A DNA stretch of 64,000 bases from Pectobacterium carotovorum (lineage in GTDB: Bacteria > Pseudomonadota > Gammaproteobacteria > Enterobacterales > Enterobacteriaceae): positions 248,001 to 312,000 of the forward strand of contig NZ_JAXAFK010000002.1 of assembly GCF_033898505.1 (NCBI RefSeq), in the 5' to 3' direction. Every line of letters begins with the position of its first letter. The stretch's first letter is position 1. The position numbers and the translations under genes were made by a program. Below, piece by piece: positions 8,909 through 18,189 of this stretch. The notes below the pieces were generated by a model, which was not told the DNA's origin, ran no database searches, and saw nothing but the letters and a program-made list of their open reading frames with translations.

Positions 8909-9161
8909 TGAATATTATCGGCAAGGACAGATGGTAACTTTATAAATGATTTATTCCGTTATTATTACTTGTGACGTGGCGCTGAGGTTTGGTAAGTAAA
9001 GACGCTGCTTTGCTGTTTATGCCATCACCGATTGTGTCTGCACGTTAAATCAGGGAAAATGCTCGGCTACAGTTTATTTCCGCTTTGCCTGACGATCTGC
9101 CATCGGTGTGTTGTTGACTTGATGCTGACGCCGGGTGGCTAACAAAAGAAACCTGAAAATC

Positions 9162-10751
9162 ATGTCTCCAAGTGAATACGCCCGCGAAGTCTCCAAAAGA
9201 AGAACGTTCGCTATCATTTCTCACCCCGATGCCGGTAAAACCACGATTACCGAAAAGGTCCTGCTGTTCGGACAGGCGATCCAGACAGCCGGTACGGTAA
9301 AAGGGCGTGGTTCGAACCAGCATGCGAAATCCGACTGGATGGAGATGGAAAAGCAGCGTGGTATCTCCATCACCACGTCCGTGATGCAGTTTCCCTACCG
9401 TGATTGTCTGGTGAATCTGCTCGATACCCCAGGGCACGAAGACTTCTCCGAAGATACCTATCGTACGCTGACGGCGGTGGACTGCTGTCTGATGGTGATC
9501 GACGCCGCAAAAGGGGTCGAAGATCGTACGCGTAAGCTGATGGAAGTCACGCGCCTGCGTGACACCCCGATTCTGACGTTCATGAACAAACTTGACCGTG
9601 ACATCCGCGATCCAATGGAAGTGCTGGATGAAGTCGAGAGCGAGCTGAAAATTGCCTGTGCGCCGATTACCTGGCCGATTGGCTGCGGCAAGTTGTTCAA
9701 AGGCGTGTACCACCTTTATAAAGATGAAACCTATCTGTATCAGACGGGTAAAGGCCATACGATTCAGGAAGTGCGTATCGTTAAAGGGCTGGATAACCCG
9801 GAGCTGGATACCGCGGTTGGCGAAGAACTGGCTGCACAGCTGCGTGAAGAGCTGGAACTGGTGAAAGGGGCATCGCACGAATTTGAGCTGGACGCGTTTC
9901 TGGCAGGCGAACTGACGCCGGTCTTCTTTGGTACGGCGCTGGGTAACTTTGGCGTTGACCACATGCTGGATGGCTTGGTTGCCTGGGCGCCCGCGCCGAT
10001 GCCGCGTAAAACGGATACCCGTGAAGTGACGGCGGCGGAAGAGAAATTCACCGGCTTTGTGTTCAAGATTCAGGCCAACATGGACCCGAAACACCGTGAC
10101 CGCGTGGCGTTTATGCGCGTGGTGTCCGGAAGATATGAAAAAAGCATGAAGCTGCGTCAGGTCCGTACGGGTAAAGACGTGGTGATTTCAGACGCGCTGA
10201 CCTTTATGGCGGGTGACCGTTCCCACATTGAGGAAGCCTATCCGGGCGATATCATTGGGTTACACAACCACGGCACCATTCAGATTGGCGATACGTTTAC
10301 GCAGGGTGAAGACATGAAATTCACCGGCATCCCTAACTTTGCGCCGGAGCTCTTCCGTCGTATCCGCCTGCGCGATCCACTCAAGCAGAAACAGCTGCTG
10401 AAAGGGCTGGTACAGCTGTCTGAGGAAGGCGCGGTGCAAGTCTTCCGTCCATTGACCAATAATGACCTTATAGTGGGTGCGGTCGGTGTGCTGCAGTTTG
10501 ATGTGGTTGTTGCCCGTCTGAAAACGGAATACAACGTTGAGGCGATTTACGAGTCGGTAAACGTTTCTACCGCGCGTTGGGTTGAGTGCAGCGATGTGAA
10601 GAAATTCGAAGAGTTTAAGCGTAAGAACGAACTGCATCTGGCACTGGATGGCGGGGATAACCTGGCCTATGTGGCTCCGACGATGGTTAACCTGAACCTG
10701 ACGCGTGAGCGCTACCCAGAAGTGACGTTCCACCAAACGCGCGAGCATTAA
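9162..10751 (+). CDS. prfC: peptide chain release factor 3
   Basis: Ribosomal GTPase that recycles RF1/RF2 after termination. 529 residues when started at the ATG at 9162 ([20 protein letters not shown]), the same length as E. coli RF3; an upstream GTG at 9135 would add nine residues with no support. G1 [12 protein letters not shown] is near residue 20, followed by switch [16 protein letters not shown]3 [13 protein letters not shown] and G4 MNKLDRD. Nearly collinear with E. coli throughout. Single-gene unit, followed by a terminator at 10878. Confidence 0.97.
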   Translation: MSPSEYAREVSKRRTFAIISHPDAGKTTITEKVLLFGQAIQTAGTVKGRGSNQHAKSDWMEMEKQRGISITTSVMQFPYRDCLVNLLDTPGHEDFSEDTYRTLTAVDCCLMVIDAAKGVEDRTRKLMEVTRLRDTPILTFMNKLDRDIRDPMEVLDEVESELKIACAPITWPIGCGKLFKGVYHLYKDETYLYQTGKGHTIQEVRIVKGLDNPELDTAVGEELAAQLREELELVKGASHEFELDAFLAGELTPVFFGTALGNFGVDHMLDGLVAWAPAPMPRKTDTREVTAAEEKFTGFVFKIQANMDPKHRDRVAFMRVVSGRYEKSMKLRQVRTGKDVVISDALTFMAGDRSHIEEAYPGDIIGLHNHGTIQIGDTFTQGEDMKFTGIPNFAPELFRRIRLRDPLKQKQLLKGLVQLSEEGAVQVFRPLTNNDLIVGAVGVLQFDVVVARLKTEYNVEAIYESVNVSTARWVECSDVKKFEEFKRKNELHLALDGGDNLAYVAPTMVNLNLTRERYPEVTFHQTREH

Positions 10752-10877
10752 TCTTTATAACGCACTCATCTTTATAACAGCATCGGCTCACAAAGACATG
10801 GATTGATGCGCCATGGTTTCACGAAGAGATCGGTGGCTGTGGCGTTTAAATCGTGACCATATTGTTAAAATAATCAT

Positions 10878-10921
10878 CACCCGGTTATGTTTGGTTTGAG
10901 GCCAATCATGCCGGGTGTTTT
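10878..10921 (+). terminator. terminator downstream of prfC
   Basis: CACCCGG (10878-10884) pairs with CCGGGTG (10911-10917), with an inner TTGG/CCAA extension, followed by TTTTCGTTTTT. A typical rho-independent terminator about 125 bp after the prfC stop. Confidence 0.7.
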
Positions 10922-11300
10922 CGTTTTTAAATCATCTAAAAATCAATATGTTAGTTTTTTATTTTTCCCTGCGTTATTTCGCCCCTCGGTGCAACAGACA
11001 AATCTGAATTGCGATACATATTCTCTCGAACCCCTGTGATTTTCCATTCTGTGGGCTATAGTTAACAACGTGTTAACTGATTTAGCTTGTTAAACTGTTA
11101 ACGTAATTTAAGTTGGCTCATTGTTTTGATTTGTTTCGTCTTTGCAACTCAATGCTCTGATTTTTTCATGTGGGAAGAGGGAATCATCGGAGCATGGGTA
11201 ACGTCATTATCACCTTGATTTGCTGATGACTGTGCAGGCGTTAACGTGACCCAAATAGCTTATTTCGGGTTTAGAGAAAAGCATAAGAAGGAAGACATCG
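10922..11300 (+). promoter_or_regulatory. osmY upstream region
   Basis: 379 bp without a gene between the prfC terminator and osmY. It contains three GTTAAC hexamers at 11061, 11072 and 11097, plus a near copy (GTTAAAC) at 11089, in a 42-bp A/T-rich stretch, followed by the ribosome site AAGAAGGAAG before osmY. In E. coli osmY is RpoS-dependent; I could not place a specific promoter. Confidence 0.4.
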
Positions 11301-11909
11301 ATGAAAAAGACCACATTGACAAAATCGCTGATCGTAGTTGCTCTGAGTTCGATTCTGGCCGGCGGCGCCATGGCGGAAGAGACGTTAGGGCAGAAAGTAG
11401 AACGTATCGCGGATACAACTGGTGCAAAAATCGATAGCTCCGCCAATAAAGCCTCTGGCTACATGAGTGACAGCGCTATCACAGCAAAAGTGAAGAGTGC
11501 GTTGCTGGAAGATAAATCCATTACCAGCAGCGACATTTCCGTTGAAACGTCAAAGGGTGTCGTCACACTCAGCGGCTTTGTCAGTAGCCAGGCACTGAGC
11601 ACTCGGGCGGTGGAAATTGCCACTCAGGTTGAGGGCGTCCAATCCGTCAGCGACAAACTGCAGGTTAAAGATAATCAATCACAGTCGGTTGGCGCTTATG
11701 CCGATGATGCGGTGGTGACCAGCACGATTAAGGCGAAACTGCTGGCGGATGACATTGTTCCGTCTCGTAAAGTGAAAGTCGAAACGCAGGAAGGTGTTGT
11801 GCTGTTGAGCGGTGAAGTCGACAACAAAGCGCAGTCCGATCGTGCAGAAAGTATTGCGAAGGCCGTTGACGGTGTAAAAAGCGTTAAAAACGACCTGACC
11901 GTTAAATAA
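11301..11909 (+). CDS. osmY: periplasmic stress protein OsmY (two BON domains)
   Basis: Osmotic-stress and stationary-phase periplasmic protein. 202 residues: Sec signal peptide ([20 protein letters not shown], cleavage after GGAMA), then two BON lipid-binding domains, about 55-125 ([15 protein letters not shown]...GVVTLSGFV) and about 132-202 ([17 protein letters not shown]...GVVLLSGEV). Length and architecture match E. coli OsmY. ytjA follows 148 bp downstream, as in E. coli. A hairpin (11925-11950) follows the stop. Confidence 0.95.
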   Translation: MKKTTLTKSLIVVALSSILAGGAMAEETLGQKVERIADTTGAKIDSSANKASGYMSDSAITAKVKSALLEDKSITSSDISVETSKGVVTLSGFVSSQALSTRAVEIATQVEGVQSVSDKLQVKDNQSQSVGAYADDAVVTSTIKAKLLADDIVPSRKVKVETQEGVVLLSGEVDNKAQSDRAESIAKAVDGVKSVKNDLTVK

Positions 11910-11924
11910 TCGTCATTTCAAACG

Positions 11925-11950
11925 GGGTTATCCGTCATAGCGGATAACCC
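11925..11950 (+). terminator. hairpin after osmY
   Basis: A perfect 10-bp stem, GGGTTATCCG paired with CGGATAACCC, loop TCATAG, 15 bp after the osmY stop. There is no clear U-tract, so it may be a weak terminator allowing read-through to ytjA. Confidence 0.5.
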
Positions 11951-12057
11951 TACCTAATCCGCATAATAAAACACCATCTGTGGATACGCAGTCAGGACGC
12001 AAGAAGTGCGTCAGGATGACCACCATGATTTTTCATTTTGTCTGGTAAGGAGAGCGT

Positions 12058-12219
12058 ATGTTTCGTTGGGGCATTATATTTTTAGTTATCGCACTTATCG
12101 CGGCAGCACTGGGTTTCGGCGGACTCGCCGGTACAGCAGCTGGCGCAGCGAAAATCGTCTTTGTGGTCGGTATTATTCTGTTTCTGCTTAGCTTGTTCAC
12201 TGGTCGAAAACGGCCGTAG
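12058..12219 (+). CDS. ytjA: DUF1328 small membrane protein YtjA
   Basis: A 53-residue hydrophobic protein starting [20 protein letters not shown], almost identical to E. coli YtjA as I recall it. Two transmembrane helices separated by [11 protein letters not shown], ending TGRKRP. A ribosome site (AAGGAGAG) precedes the ATG. Function is unknown; it lies next to osmY in many enterobacteria. In E. coli yjjU and yjjV follow; here yjjU is absent and its place is taken by a repeat element and a CsbD-like gene. Confidence 0.93.
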   Translation: MFRWGIIFLVIALIAAALGFGGLAGTAAGAAKIVFVVGIILFLLSLFTGRKRP

Positions 12220-12238
12220 CACAGCGCATTTTTTCTTT

Positions 12239-12381
12239 TATACCCTAAATAATTCGAGTTTCAGGACAAAACGTTAACGTTTTGAACAACGCGAAGCGTT
12301 AGCCCTTCAGGGCGAGGCCCACGACGGGCCGAGTATTTGAACGCAGCCAACGCACATGCAACTTGAAGTATGACGGGTATA
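12239..12381. repeat. enterobacterial palindromic repeat element, copy 1 (variant core)
   Basis: Starts TATACCCTAAATAATTCGAG and ends ACTTGAAGTATGACGGGTATA. These ends match, in opposite orientation, the element at 46168-46294. The shared left end is about 27 bp and the right end about 36 bp. The core (12266-12345) is unrelated to that of copy 2 and includes the perfect palindrome CAAAACGTTAACGTTTTG. It lies just after the ytjA stop and resembles the small non-coding repeats found in Yersinia, Serratia and Pectobacterium intergenic regions. Confidence 0.8.
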
Positions 12382-12532
12382 TGTCATACAGAGCACACAG
12401 CCGCGCCATGCGGCTGTCACATTTTATCGGCACACTATCTTTTACCGGAGACTATCTTTTACTGGCATACTATTTTTTACTGATACCATCCGCGTATTTG
12501 CTGCATTTCGACAGTTTATCAGGAGGTTTATG

Positions 12533-12721
12533 ATGAATAGCGATATCGTTGTTGGCAAATGGAAACAGTGGAAAGGAAATTTCCTGGCGCTGTGGGCCGA
12601 TTGGTTTGACAGCGACTGCGCCTGGCTGGAAGGGAGTAACGATTACTTGTCCGGCGTCTTGCAAGAGGGTTACGGAAAAGCACACGAAGAGGTATCCTCA
12701 GAGAAAACCACGTTACACTGA
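12533..12721 (+). CDS. CsbD-like small stress protein
   Basis: 62-residue CsbD-family protein. It shares the family skeleton with YjbJ at 60691: G-x-WKQ-x-KG, a central Trp and Asp region, EG...L-x-G-x-x-QE-x-YG-x-A. It is diverged (KWKQWKGNFLALWADWFDSD), with an unusual Trp-rich centre. The ATG at 12533 has a perfect AGGAGG six bases upstream; an ATG at 12530 is too close to it. Family members are general-stress induced; molecular function is unknown. Together with osmY and ytjA it makes a small stress-related cluster. Confidence 0.8.
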   Translation: MNSDIVVGKWKQWKGNFLALWADWFDSDCAWLEGSNDYLSGVLQEGYGKAHEEVSSEKTTLH

Positions 12722-12835
12722 GGCTCTACCGCAACGACACGTCCTATTCTGCCATGAGGCTTTGGCAGGATATTATTTGCTCGTCGATTAGGTCGCCTCA
12801 TCTTGACGGACTTAATCTTGACGGAGAGAAGCGAC

Positions 12836-13633
12836 GTGCCTTCTGAACGATACCGGTTTATCGACACACACTGTCATTTTGATTTCCCCCTCTTTTACGA
12901 TGATGCACCGGAAAGCTTGCGTCTGGCACAAGACGCAGGGGTTGAGCACATTATTATCCCTGCCGTGGCTTCCCAGCATTTTGAGCGCGTGTTGACGCTT
13001 GCTCGTACTTACCCTCCGCTTTACGCGGCGCTTGGCCTGCACCCACTTTATATCGCTGAACATCAGGAGAGCGACCTGCTTTGTCTGGAAGACGAACTGC
13101 GGCAGCAGACTGTCAGACTGGTGGCCGTGGGTGAGATTGGGCTGGATCTCTATATGCCTGAACCGCAGTTCGAGCGACAGCTTGCCTTCCTTGAGGCTCA
13201 GCTTAGACTGGCGAAAAAATACGATCTCCCGACGATCCTGCATTCGCGGCGCAGCCATGACAGGCTGGCGCAATTGCTCCGTCGTATCGACGTGCCGCGT
13301 ACCGGTGTGGTTCACGGGTTTGCGGGCAGTCTGGCGCAAGCGCAGGCCTTCATCCGACTGGGCTATTACATCGGCGTTGGGGGAACCATTACCTATGACA
13401 GGGCAAATAAAACGCGTCAGGCGATTGCGCAGCTGCCGTTAGATCGGCTGCTGCTGGAAACCGATGCACCCGATATGCCGATGAGTGGCTATCAGGGGCA
13501 GCCAAACCGGCCCGAGCGCATTTCGTGTGCGTTTCAAACGCTGTGTGAGCTACGCGCAGAACCGCCAGAGGAGATTGCCGAGGCGCTCTGGCAGAATTCA
13601 TTCAGACTGTTTGGACGGCTCACTCCGGCATAA
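12836..13633 (+). CDS. yjjV: TatD-family metal-dependent hydrolase YjjV
   Basis: Putative metal-dependent deoxyribonuclease of the TatD amidohydrolase family. 265 residues from the GTG at 12836. Metal ligands are visible: DTHCHFDF near the start, GEIGLD with the bridging Glu near 95, ILHSRR and VVHGF His ligands, and the C-terminal TDAPDMP Asp. The open frame begins at a TTG at 12803, but the GTG follows a ribosome site (ACGGAGAG) and aligns with the E. coli start (RFIDTHCHFDF). Followed by a terminator at 13671. Confidence 0.92.
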   Translation: MPSERYRFIDTHCHFDFPLFYDDAPESLRLAQDAGVEHIIIPAVASQHFERVLTLARTYPPLYAALGLHPLYIAEHQESDLLCLEDELRQQTVRLVAVGEIGLDLYMPEPQFERQLAFLEAQLRLAKKYDLPTILHSRRSHDRLAQLLRRIDVPRTGVVHGFAGSLAQAQAFIRLGYYIGVGGTITYDRANKTRQAIAQLPLDRLLLETDAPDMPMSGYQGQPNRPERISCAFQTLCELRAEPPEEIAEALWQNSFRLFGRLTPA

Positions 13634-13670
13634 CGCCGCTACCGTTATGCTGCAACCATTCCCCGAAAGC

Positions 13671-13700
13671 GGAAGCCCGTTTGCTTCCACTTTTCTCTTA
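13671..13700 (+). terminator. terminator after yjjV
   Basis: GGAAGC-CCGTTT-GCTTCC followed by ACTTTTCTCTTATTT, 37 bp after the yjjV stop. Confidence 0.6.
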
Positions 13701-13754
13701 TTTCTGTGCAACAACAGACAGAACAGCCATTTCGATTTCATATACCAACCATGA

Positions 13755-13776
13755 AATTGTGATGAAGATCACTTTT
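13755..13776. promoter_or_regulatory. CRP site 1 upstream of the nucleoside transporter
   Basis: TGTGA-TGAAGA-TCACT (13758-13773) is a near-perfect CRP core, 160 bp before the start codon. It pairs with a second candidate 52 bp downstream, the spacing of CRP-CytR controlled promoters such as deoP2. Confidence 0.65.
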
Positions 13777-13806
13777 TAGTGTTTTGGACTGTTCGATGTT
13801 GTATGT

Positions 13807-13828
13807 ATTTGTGACATAAATTAGCGAC
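13807..13828. promoter_or_regulatory. candidate CRP site 2 upstream of the nucleoside transporter
   Basis: TGTGA-CATAAA-TTAGC (13810-13825): a good left half-site and a poor right half. Its centre is 52 bp from that of site 1, which would leave room for CytR between two CRP dimers. Confidence 0.4.
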
Positions 13829-13935
13829 CTCTACGGGCCTGTCTTTATAATCGGCTCGCCAGCGCGTGCTTACCGTTCTGGCGAAACGATTTTTATTATG
13901 CTCTCACTTTTTTCACGCGTTATAGGGAACTGCAC

Positions 13936-15213
13936 ATGCAACTCGTTATGAGTCTCATCGGCATGATTGTTCTGATTTTATGCGCGGTTATGTTATCGAA
14001 TAACCGTAAAGCGATCAGATTGCGCACCGTTGTCGGTGCTTTCATTCTTCAGATTGGTATCGGCGCGCTGGTGCTATATGTACCAGTAGGACGCAAAATT
14101 CTGGAGGGCATGACGAGCGGTGTAGCAAACGTTATCGCCTACGGAAATCAAGGCGTTTCGTTTATGTTTGGCGGTCTGGTCTCCGACAAAATGTTCGAAG
14201 TCTTTGGCGGTGGCGGGTTTGTTTTCGCACTCCGCGTATTGCCGATTATCGTCTTTTTCTCTTCTCTGATCGCCGTGCTGTACTACATGGGCATTATGCA
14301 GTTGGTCATCAAGGTACTCGGTGGCGGATTGCAGAAACTGTTGGGAACCTCCCGTACCGAATCGCTCTCAGCAACGGCCAATATTTTTGTCGGCCAAACG
14401 GAAGCGCCGCTGGTGGTTCGCCCGTATATCGCCAACATGACGCAGTCAGAGCTGTTTGCGGTGATGTGTGGCGGGTTGGCCTCGATTGCCGGTGCCGTGA
14501 TGGCGGGCTATGCCCAGATGGGCGTGCCGCTGGAATACCTGATTGCGGCCTCCTTCATGGCAGCACCGGGTGGGTTATTGTTCGCCAAACTCATGGTGCC
14601 GGAAACGGAAAAAACGCACGACCATGACGAAATGGTAGGCTTTGTCGATGAAGACGATCGCCCGGCTAACGTTATTGATGCGGCGGCAAGCGGCGCGGCT
14701 TCCGGTATGCAGCTGGCGCTGAATGTGGGTGCGATGCTGCTGGCGTTTATCGCTCTGATCGCCGTATTGAACGGCATTCTGGGTGGGATCGGCGGCTGGT
14801 TTGACTACCCGCAACTGTCGCTGGAACTGATTCTGGGTTGGTGCTTTGCGCCTATTGCTTTCCTGATTGGTATTCCGTGGAATGAAGCCACCGTTGCGGG
14901 GTCGTTCATTGGGCAAAAACTGATTGTTAATGAATTCGTGGCTTACATGAATTTCAGTCAGTATCTGAAAGCGGATGACGTGGTTGCTGCTGCGGGTTTG
15001 CAGGTTCTGTCGGATCATACCAAAGCTGTGATTTCGTTCGCGCTGTGTGGCTTTGCTAACCTTTCGTCTATTGCTATCCTTATTGGAGGTTTGGGCAGTA
15101 TGGCACCGACTCGGCGTCAGGATATTGCCCGCTTTGGTTTGAAAGCGGTCGCGGCAGGTACGCTTTCTAACCTGATGAGCGCCTGCATCGCAGGGTTCTT
15201 CCTGGCCCTGTAA
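13936..15213 (+). CDS. concentrative nucleoside transporter (NupC/CNT family)
   Basis: Inner-membrane cation-coupled nucleoside importer. 425 residues, close to the 400-416 of NupC and NupX. CNT signatures are visible: the re-entrant-loop motif [13 protein letters not shown] near 155, the central [11 protein letters not shown], and the C-terminal NEFVAYMNF and [19 protein letters not shown] that form the nucleoside and ion site. The N-terminus has three hydrophobic helices. By eye it is nearer the NupX/YeiM branch than E. coli NupC, so no symbol is given. Upstream CRP-like sites suggest catabolite and possibly CytR control. A hairpin follows at 15245. Confidence 0.93.
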   Translation: MQLVMSLIGMIVLILCAVMLSNNRKAIRLRTVVGAFILQIGIGALVLYVPVGRKILEGMTSGVANVIAYGNQGVSFMFGGLVSDKMFEVFGGGGFVFALRVLPIIVFFSSLIAVLYYMGIMQLVIKVLGGGLQKLLGTSRTESLSATANIFVGQTEAPLVVRPYIANMTQSELFAVMCGGLASIAGAVMAGYAQMGVPLEYLIAASFMAAPGGLLFAKLMVPETEKTHDHDEMVGFVDEDDRPANVIDAAASGAASGMQLALNVGAMLLAFIALIAVLNGILGGIGGWFDYPQLSLELILGWCFAPIAFLIGIPWNEATVAGSFIGQKLIVNEFVAYMNFSQYLKADDVVAAAGLQVLSDHTKAVISFALCGFANLSSIAILIGGLGSMAPTRRQDIARFGLKAVAAGTLSNLMSACIAGFFLAL

Positions 15214-15244
15214 TGTAACCAGGCATTCTTGCAGTAGCGAGATG

Positions 15245-15266
15245 ATGGGCGGCGAAAGTCGCCCAT
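15245..15266 (+). terminator. hairpin after the nucleoside transporter
   Basis: ATGGGCG-GCGAAAGT-CGCCCAT followed by TGTTCGTTT, 31 bp after the stop. Probable rho-independent terminator. Confidence 0.6.
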
Positions 15267-15361
15267 TGTTCGTTTAAACCCCTACATTATTCAGGGGTTA
15301 AGCGCGGTCTACGCAGCATTTACCGAATGCGGGTGCGATATGCTTGCCTGAGTGGAGTGAC

Positions 15362-16078
15362 ATGCTTTCTGCTTTTATTGATGATGTTGAATGGATTACT
15401 TTTCCACGGGCAACGGACGGTGCCACCTACCCAGGTATTACTGCTCGCTGCCATTTCCATTTGTCTGCCTATGACGACGCGCTTTTTGCCGAGGCGAACA
15501 TTCCTTTTTCCGACGCGCTAGAGCGTGCTGTGCCGAAACGACGCGCCGAATTTCTGGCTGGGCGCTGTCTGGCCAGACGCGTCTTGAGCAAGTTGGAACA
15601 TCCTGATTTTATTCTGCATAGTGCAGAAGACCGCTCGCCGCAGTGGCCGGAAAATATTGCCGGTTCGCTGAGCCATAACAAAGACAGCGTACTCTGCGCC
15701 GCCCATTTGCGTAGCGATACGCTCTCGTGTGTGGGAGTTGATATTGAAGGGTTCATGTCTGATGAGCGTGCGCAATCGCTGTGGCCCGGCATCATCGGCG
15801 ACGAAGAATTCCAGTGGTTTCAGGAACGGGAAGAAGCATTTAGCTGTTTGCTGACGTTGAGTTTCTCGGCGAAAGAGAGCCTGTTCAAGGCGCTTTACCC
15901 GCAGGTCCGGCACTATTTCGATTTTCTGGATGCCAGACTAGTGGCGTTGGATATCACCAAACGCGAGTTCGAGCTGGAACTGCTTACCGATCTGACGCCG
16001 ACGTTTTACGCCGGACGCCGTTTTAAAGGCGCGTATCTGTTAAGAGAGTACGACGTCACCACCTTTATCTGCTGCTAA
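15362..16078 (+). CDS. entD: 4'-phosphopantetheinyl transferase, EntD type
   Basis: Transfers phosphopantetheine from CoA to carrier-protein serines; the likely partners are EntB and the three PCPs of the NRPS genes nearby. 238 residues from the ATG at 15362. EntD/Sfp-family motifs are present: RRAEFLAGRCLARR, GSLSHNKD, the Mg-binding VGVDIEGF near 125 and the catalytic SFSAKESLFKALYP near 173. The start has GGAG four bases upstream; a TTG at 15344 would add six residues. It is convergent with the receptor gene, and a shared hairpin separates them. It seems to have its own promoter, outside the Fur-box region. Confidence 0.9.
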   Translation: MLSAFIDDVEWITFPRATDGATYPGITARCHFHLSAYDDALFAEANIPFSDALERAVPKRRAEFLAGRCLARRVLSKLEHPDFILHSAEDRSPQWPENIAGSLSHNKDSVLCAAHLRSDTLSCVGVDIEGFMSDERAQSLWPGIIGDEEFQWFQEREEAFSCLLTLSFSAKESLFKALYPQVRHYFDFLDARLVALDITKREFELELLTDLTPTFYAGRRFKGAYLLREYDVTTFICC

Positions 16079-16102
16079 AAAAGCCCGCGAATAGCGGGCT
16101 AG
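16078..16102 (-). terminator. terminator between receptor gene and entD
   Basis: AGCCCGC-GAATA-GCGGGCT (16082-16100) preceded by a run of six A on the plus strand, which is a U-tract for minus-strand transcripts. It therefore terminates the receptor transcript and may serve entD as a weaker terminator. Confidence 0.75.
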
Positions 16103-16127
16103 AGTCATTGTTCAGAACGTATCAGCA

Positions 16128-18098
16128 TCAGAATTTATAGCTCACGCCGCCGTACACCGTACGTCCAGACAGGAAGTAGTCGTTGTCAGTGGCAACATAG
16201 TCCCGTTTTTCGTTGGTCAGGTTAGTGACGCCCAGTTTTAGATCTACGTTTTTAACCGGTGTATAAGTGGCACCGATATCCACGGTATTGAAACCGCGAG
16301 TCTTGGTGGACTCTTTGTCAAGAAGATATTGGTTCCCCGTATATTGGTAAGCAATATAGGTTGATACATTATCTAGTGCTTGCCAGTTCAACTGCGTGTT
16401 AACTGTATTTTTTGGGGTTTTTTTCAGGCGCTTCTTGGTGGTGCGGTCTTCGGCATCGACGATAGTCCAGTTAGTGGTCCAGTTTAGGTCATCCGTGAGA
16501 TCGACCCAAAATGAGGTTTCAATTCCCTGAACCCGCGCTTTATCCACGTTGTAATAAGGAAGATTGGCTACCCTAGTTCTGTCTTTATCCCAAGCCTCAG
16601 ATTGGATCATATTCTTGATATCATTATTAAACAGGGTGATACCTGTACCGAAATGTTCTGCCTCATAGGCAGTACCCAGTTCATAGCTGATGGAGGTTTC
16701 AGCCTTCAGATCAGGGTTACCGACGAGATAGCAGAATCCGCGACATGCTGCTTTCATATAGCCGGGGGTAAATTGAGCGAGGGTTGGGGCTTTAAACGCT
16801 TTATTCACGCCGCCTTTGATGACCCAGTTGTCAGTTAAACTATAAGTGGCGTAAGCGCGTGGACTGAATTCGGTGCCATAGACCTCATGATGGTCGACGC
16901 GACCACCAAACGTGAGGGCTAAATCAGCGATTTTGAACTCATCTTGCAGGAAGAGGGCGCTCTGATTAACGTTCACTTTGCCATTTTTCAGGTTCATGCT
17001 GTGTTCCAGCGATGTGATGCGGTATTCACCGCCGCCAGTCAGCAAATGGTCACCTAGGTAACCAGACACTTGGCCGTCAACCGTCTGATTATTCTGAGTA
17101 ATATCGGCTATGCCTTTATTGAGTTCAGAATTATCCATTAAATCGATTTTTTCGTAGTAATAACGTAACCGCGTATCGACACTGTCCCAGCTCCCGTTAT
17201 GCGTGAGACCCATACCAAGGCGATCTATTTTTTGAGTATTATGGGCGGTTGCACCATAGTTATTCCAATCGACGAAACGGTCATCTTTGGTATAAGTCGC
17301 ATCAAAATCCAGGCTCTGCTGAGAATCGATCAACCAGGTCAGGTTGCCTAACACGCTGTAGTTATCGCGTTTTTCTATGGCATCGGAGTTGCGGTTTTTC
17401 GATTGCTCGGTACGCCACGCATCACGTTTACCGCCATCGACAATCAAGCTGCCCAGCAGCGTATTTTCCACCAATGGCCCGCTAACGTAGCCATTCAGGC
17501 GATTGTGGTCGCCGCCAGAACCTTCAGTCGGCGCTTCAAAGTTATAGCCGATCTCTCCGGCAACTTTCTCCCCCGGCTGGCGCAGAATCACGTTTACCAC
17601 ACCACCCAATGCATCGGCACCGTACAAGGAAGACATTGGGCCGCGAATGACTTCGATACGTTCAATCGCCGACATCGGAATGGAGCTAAGATCGAAATCA
17701 TTCCCCATATCGGTCGCAAGTGATTCTTGGGCGTTGATACGGCGACCATTTACCAGCAGCAGCGTGTAGTCTGCCCGCATACCACGGATTTTGATCTCGT
17801 TACGACCATAGGTAGTCGACGGATTGATATTAATCCCCGGCAGCTTTTTCACCGCATCGGAAACGTTATTCACCGACATCTTTTCCAGCTCGGCACTGGT
17901 AATGACAGAGACGCTGGCGGGGGCGCTTAGCGTGGTGTGTTTCGTCTGTGTTGCCGTTACGACGATTTTTTCATCTGCCGCGTTTTCCGCCTGTGCAAGT
18001 GCAGGCAGTGCCAGTAATCCGGTCACCAGCAGGGCGAGAGACACCTTGCTGTGTGGGAAATGATGATATGAAAAACGACTTTCCGATTTTAGCTGCAT
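16128..18098 (-). CDS. TonB-dependent catecholate siderophore receptor (CirA/FepA-like)
   Basis: Outer-membrane receptor importing a ferric siderophore, presumably the product of this locus. About 656 residues from the ATG at 18098; the frame is open to 18137, but MQLKSESRFSYHHFPHSK starts a plausible signal peptide (VSLALLVTGLLALPALAQA). A TonB box-like EKIVVTAT follows cleavage, then a plug domain with KIRGMRADYTLLLVNGRRI and IERIEVIRGPMSSLYGADAL. The rest is the beta-barrel, ending in the outer-membrane signature VSYKF. A loop carries CRGFC, a likely extracellular disulfide. It lies 92 bp downstream of the MFS exporter on the same strand and is probably Fur-controlled from the same promoter. 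Confidence 0.92.
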   Translation of the reverse strand: MQLKSESRFSYHHFPHSKVSLALLVTGLLALPALAQAENAADEKIVVTATQTKHTTLSAPASVSVITSAELEKMSVNNVSDAVKKLPGININPSTTYGRNEIKIRGMRADYTLLLVNGRRINAQESLATDMGNDFDLSSIPMSAIERIEVIRGPMSSLYGADALGGVVNVILRQPGEKVAGEIGYNFEAPTEGSGGDHNRLNGYVSGPLVENTLLGSLIVDGGKRDAWRTEQSKNRNSDAIEKRDNYSVLGNLTWLIDSQQSLDFDATYTKDDRFVDWNNYGATAHNTQKIDRLGMGLTHNGSWDSVDTRLRYYYEKIDLMDNSELNKGIADITQNNQTVDGQVSGYLGDHLLTGGGEYRITSLEHSMNLKNGKVNVNQSALFLQDEFKIADLALTFGGRVDHHEVYGTEFSPRAYATYSLTDNWVIKGGVNKAFKAPTLAQFTPGYMKAACRGFCYLVGNPDLKAETSISYELGTAYEAEHFGTGITLFNNDIKNMIQSEAWDKDRTRVANLPYYNVDKARVQGIETSFWVDLTDDLNWTTNWTIVDAEDRTTKKRLKKTPKNTVNTQLNWQALDNVSTYIAYQYTGNQYLLDKESTKTRGFNTVDIGATYTPVKNVDLKLGVTNLTNEKRDYVATDNDYFLSGRTVYGGVSYKF

Positions 18099-18189
18099 GT
18101 CAAAAACCCCATCAAAGAGTGGAAAAAACATCCCCATAAATAAATTGCGTGCTGTGTTGCTGACCCACTCATTGAGTAAATCGAGCGGT

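Noticed and set aside
8869..9100. hrp box upstream of the 306-residue gene, which would support a type III effector.
   Set aside because: GTGG at 8892-8895 lacks a matching GGTTCC at the required spacing.
9045..10094. 349-residue minus-strand frame opposite prfC.
   Set aside because: Shadow frame; RF3 is collinear with the family over the whole plus strand.
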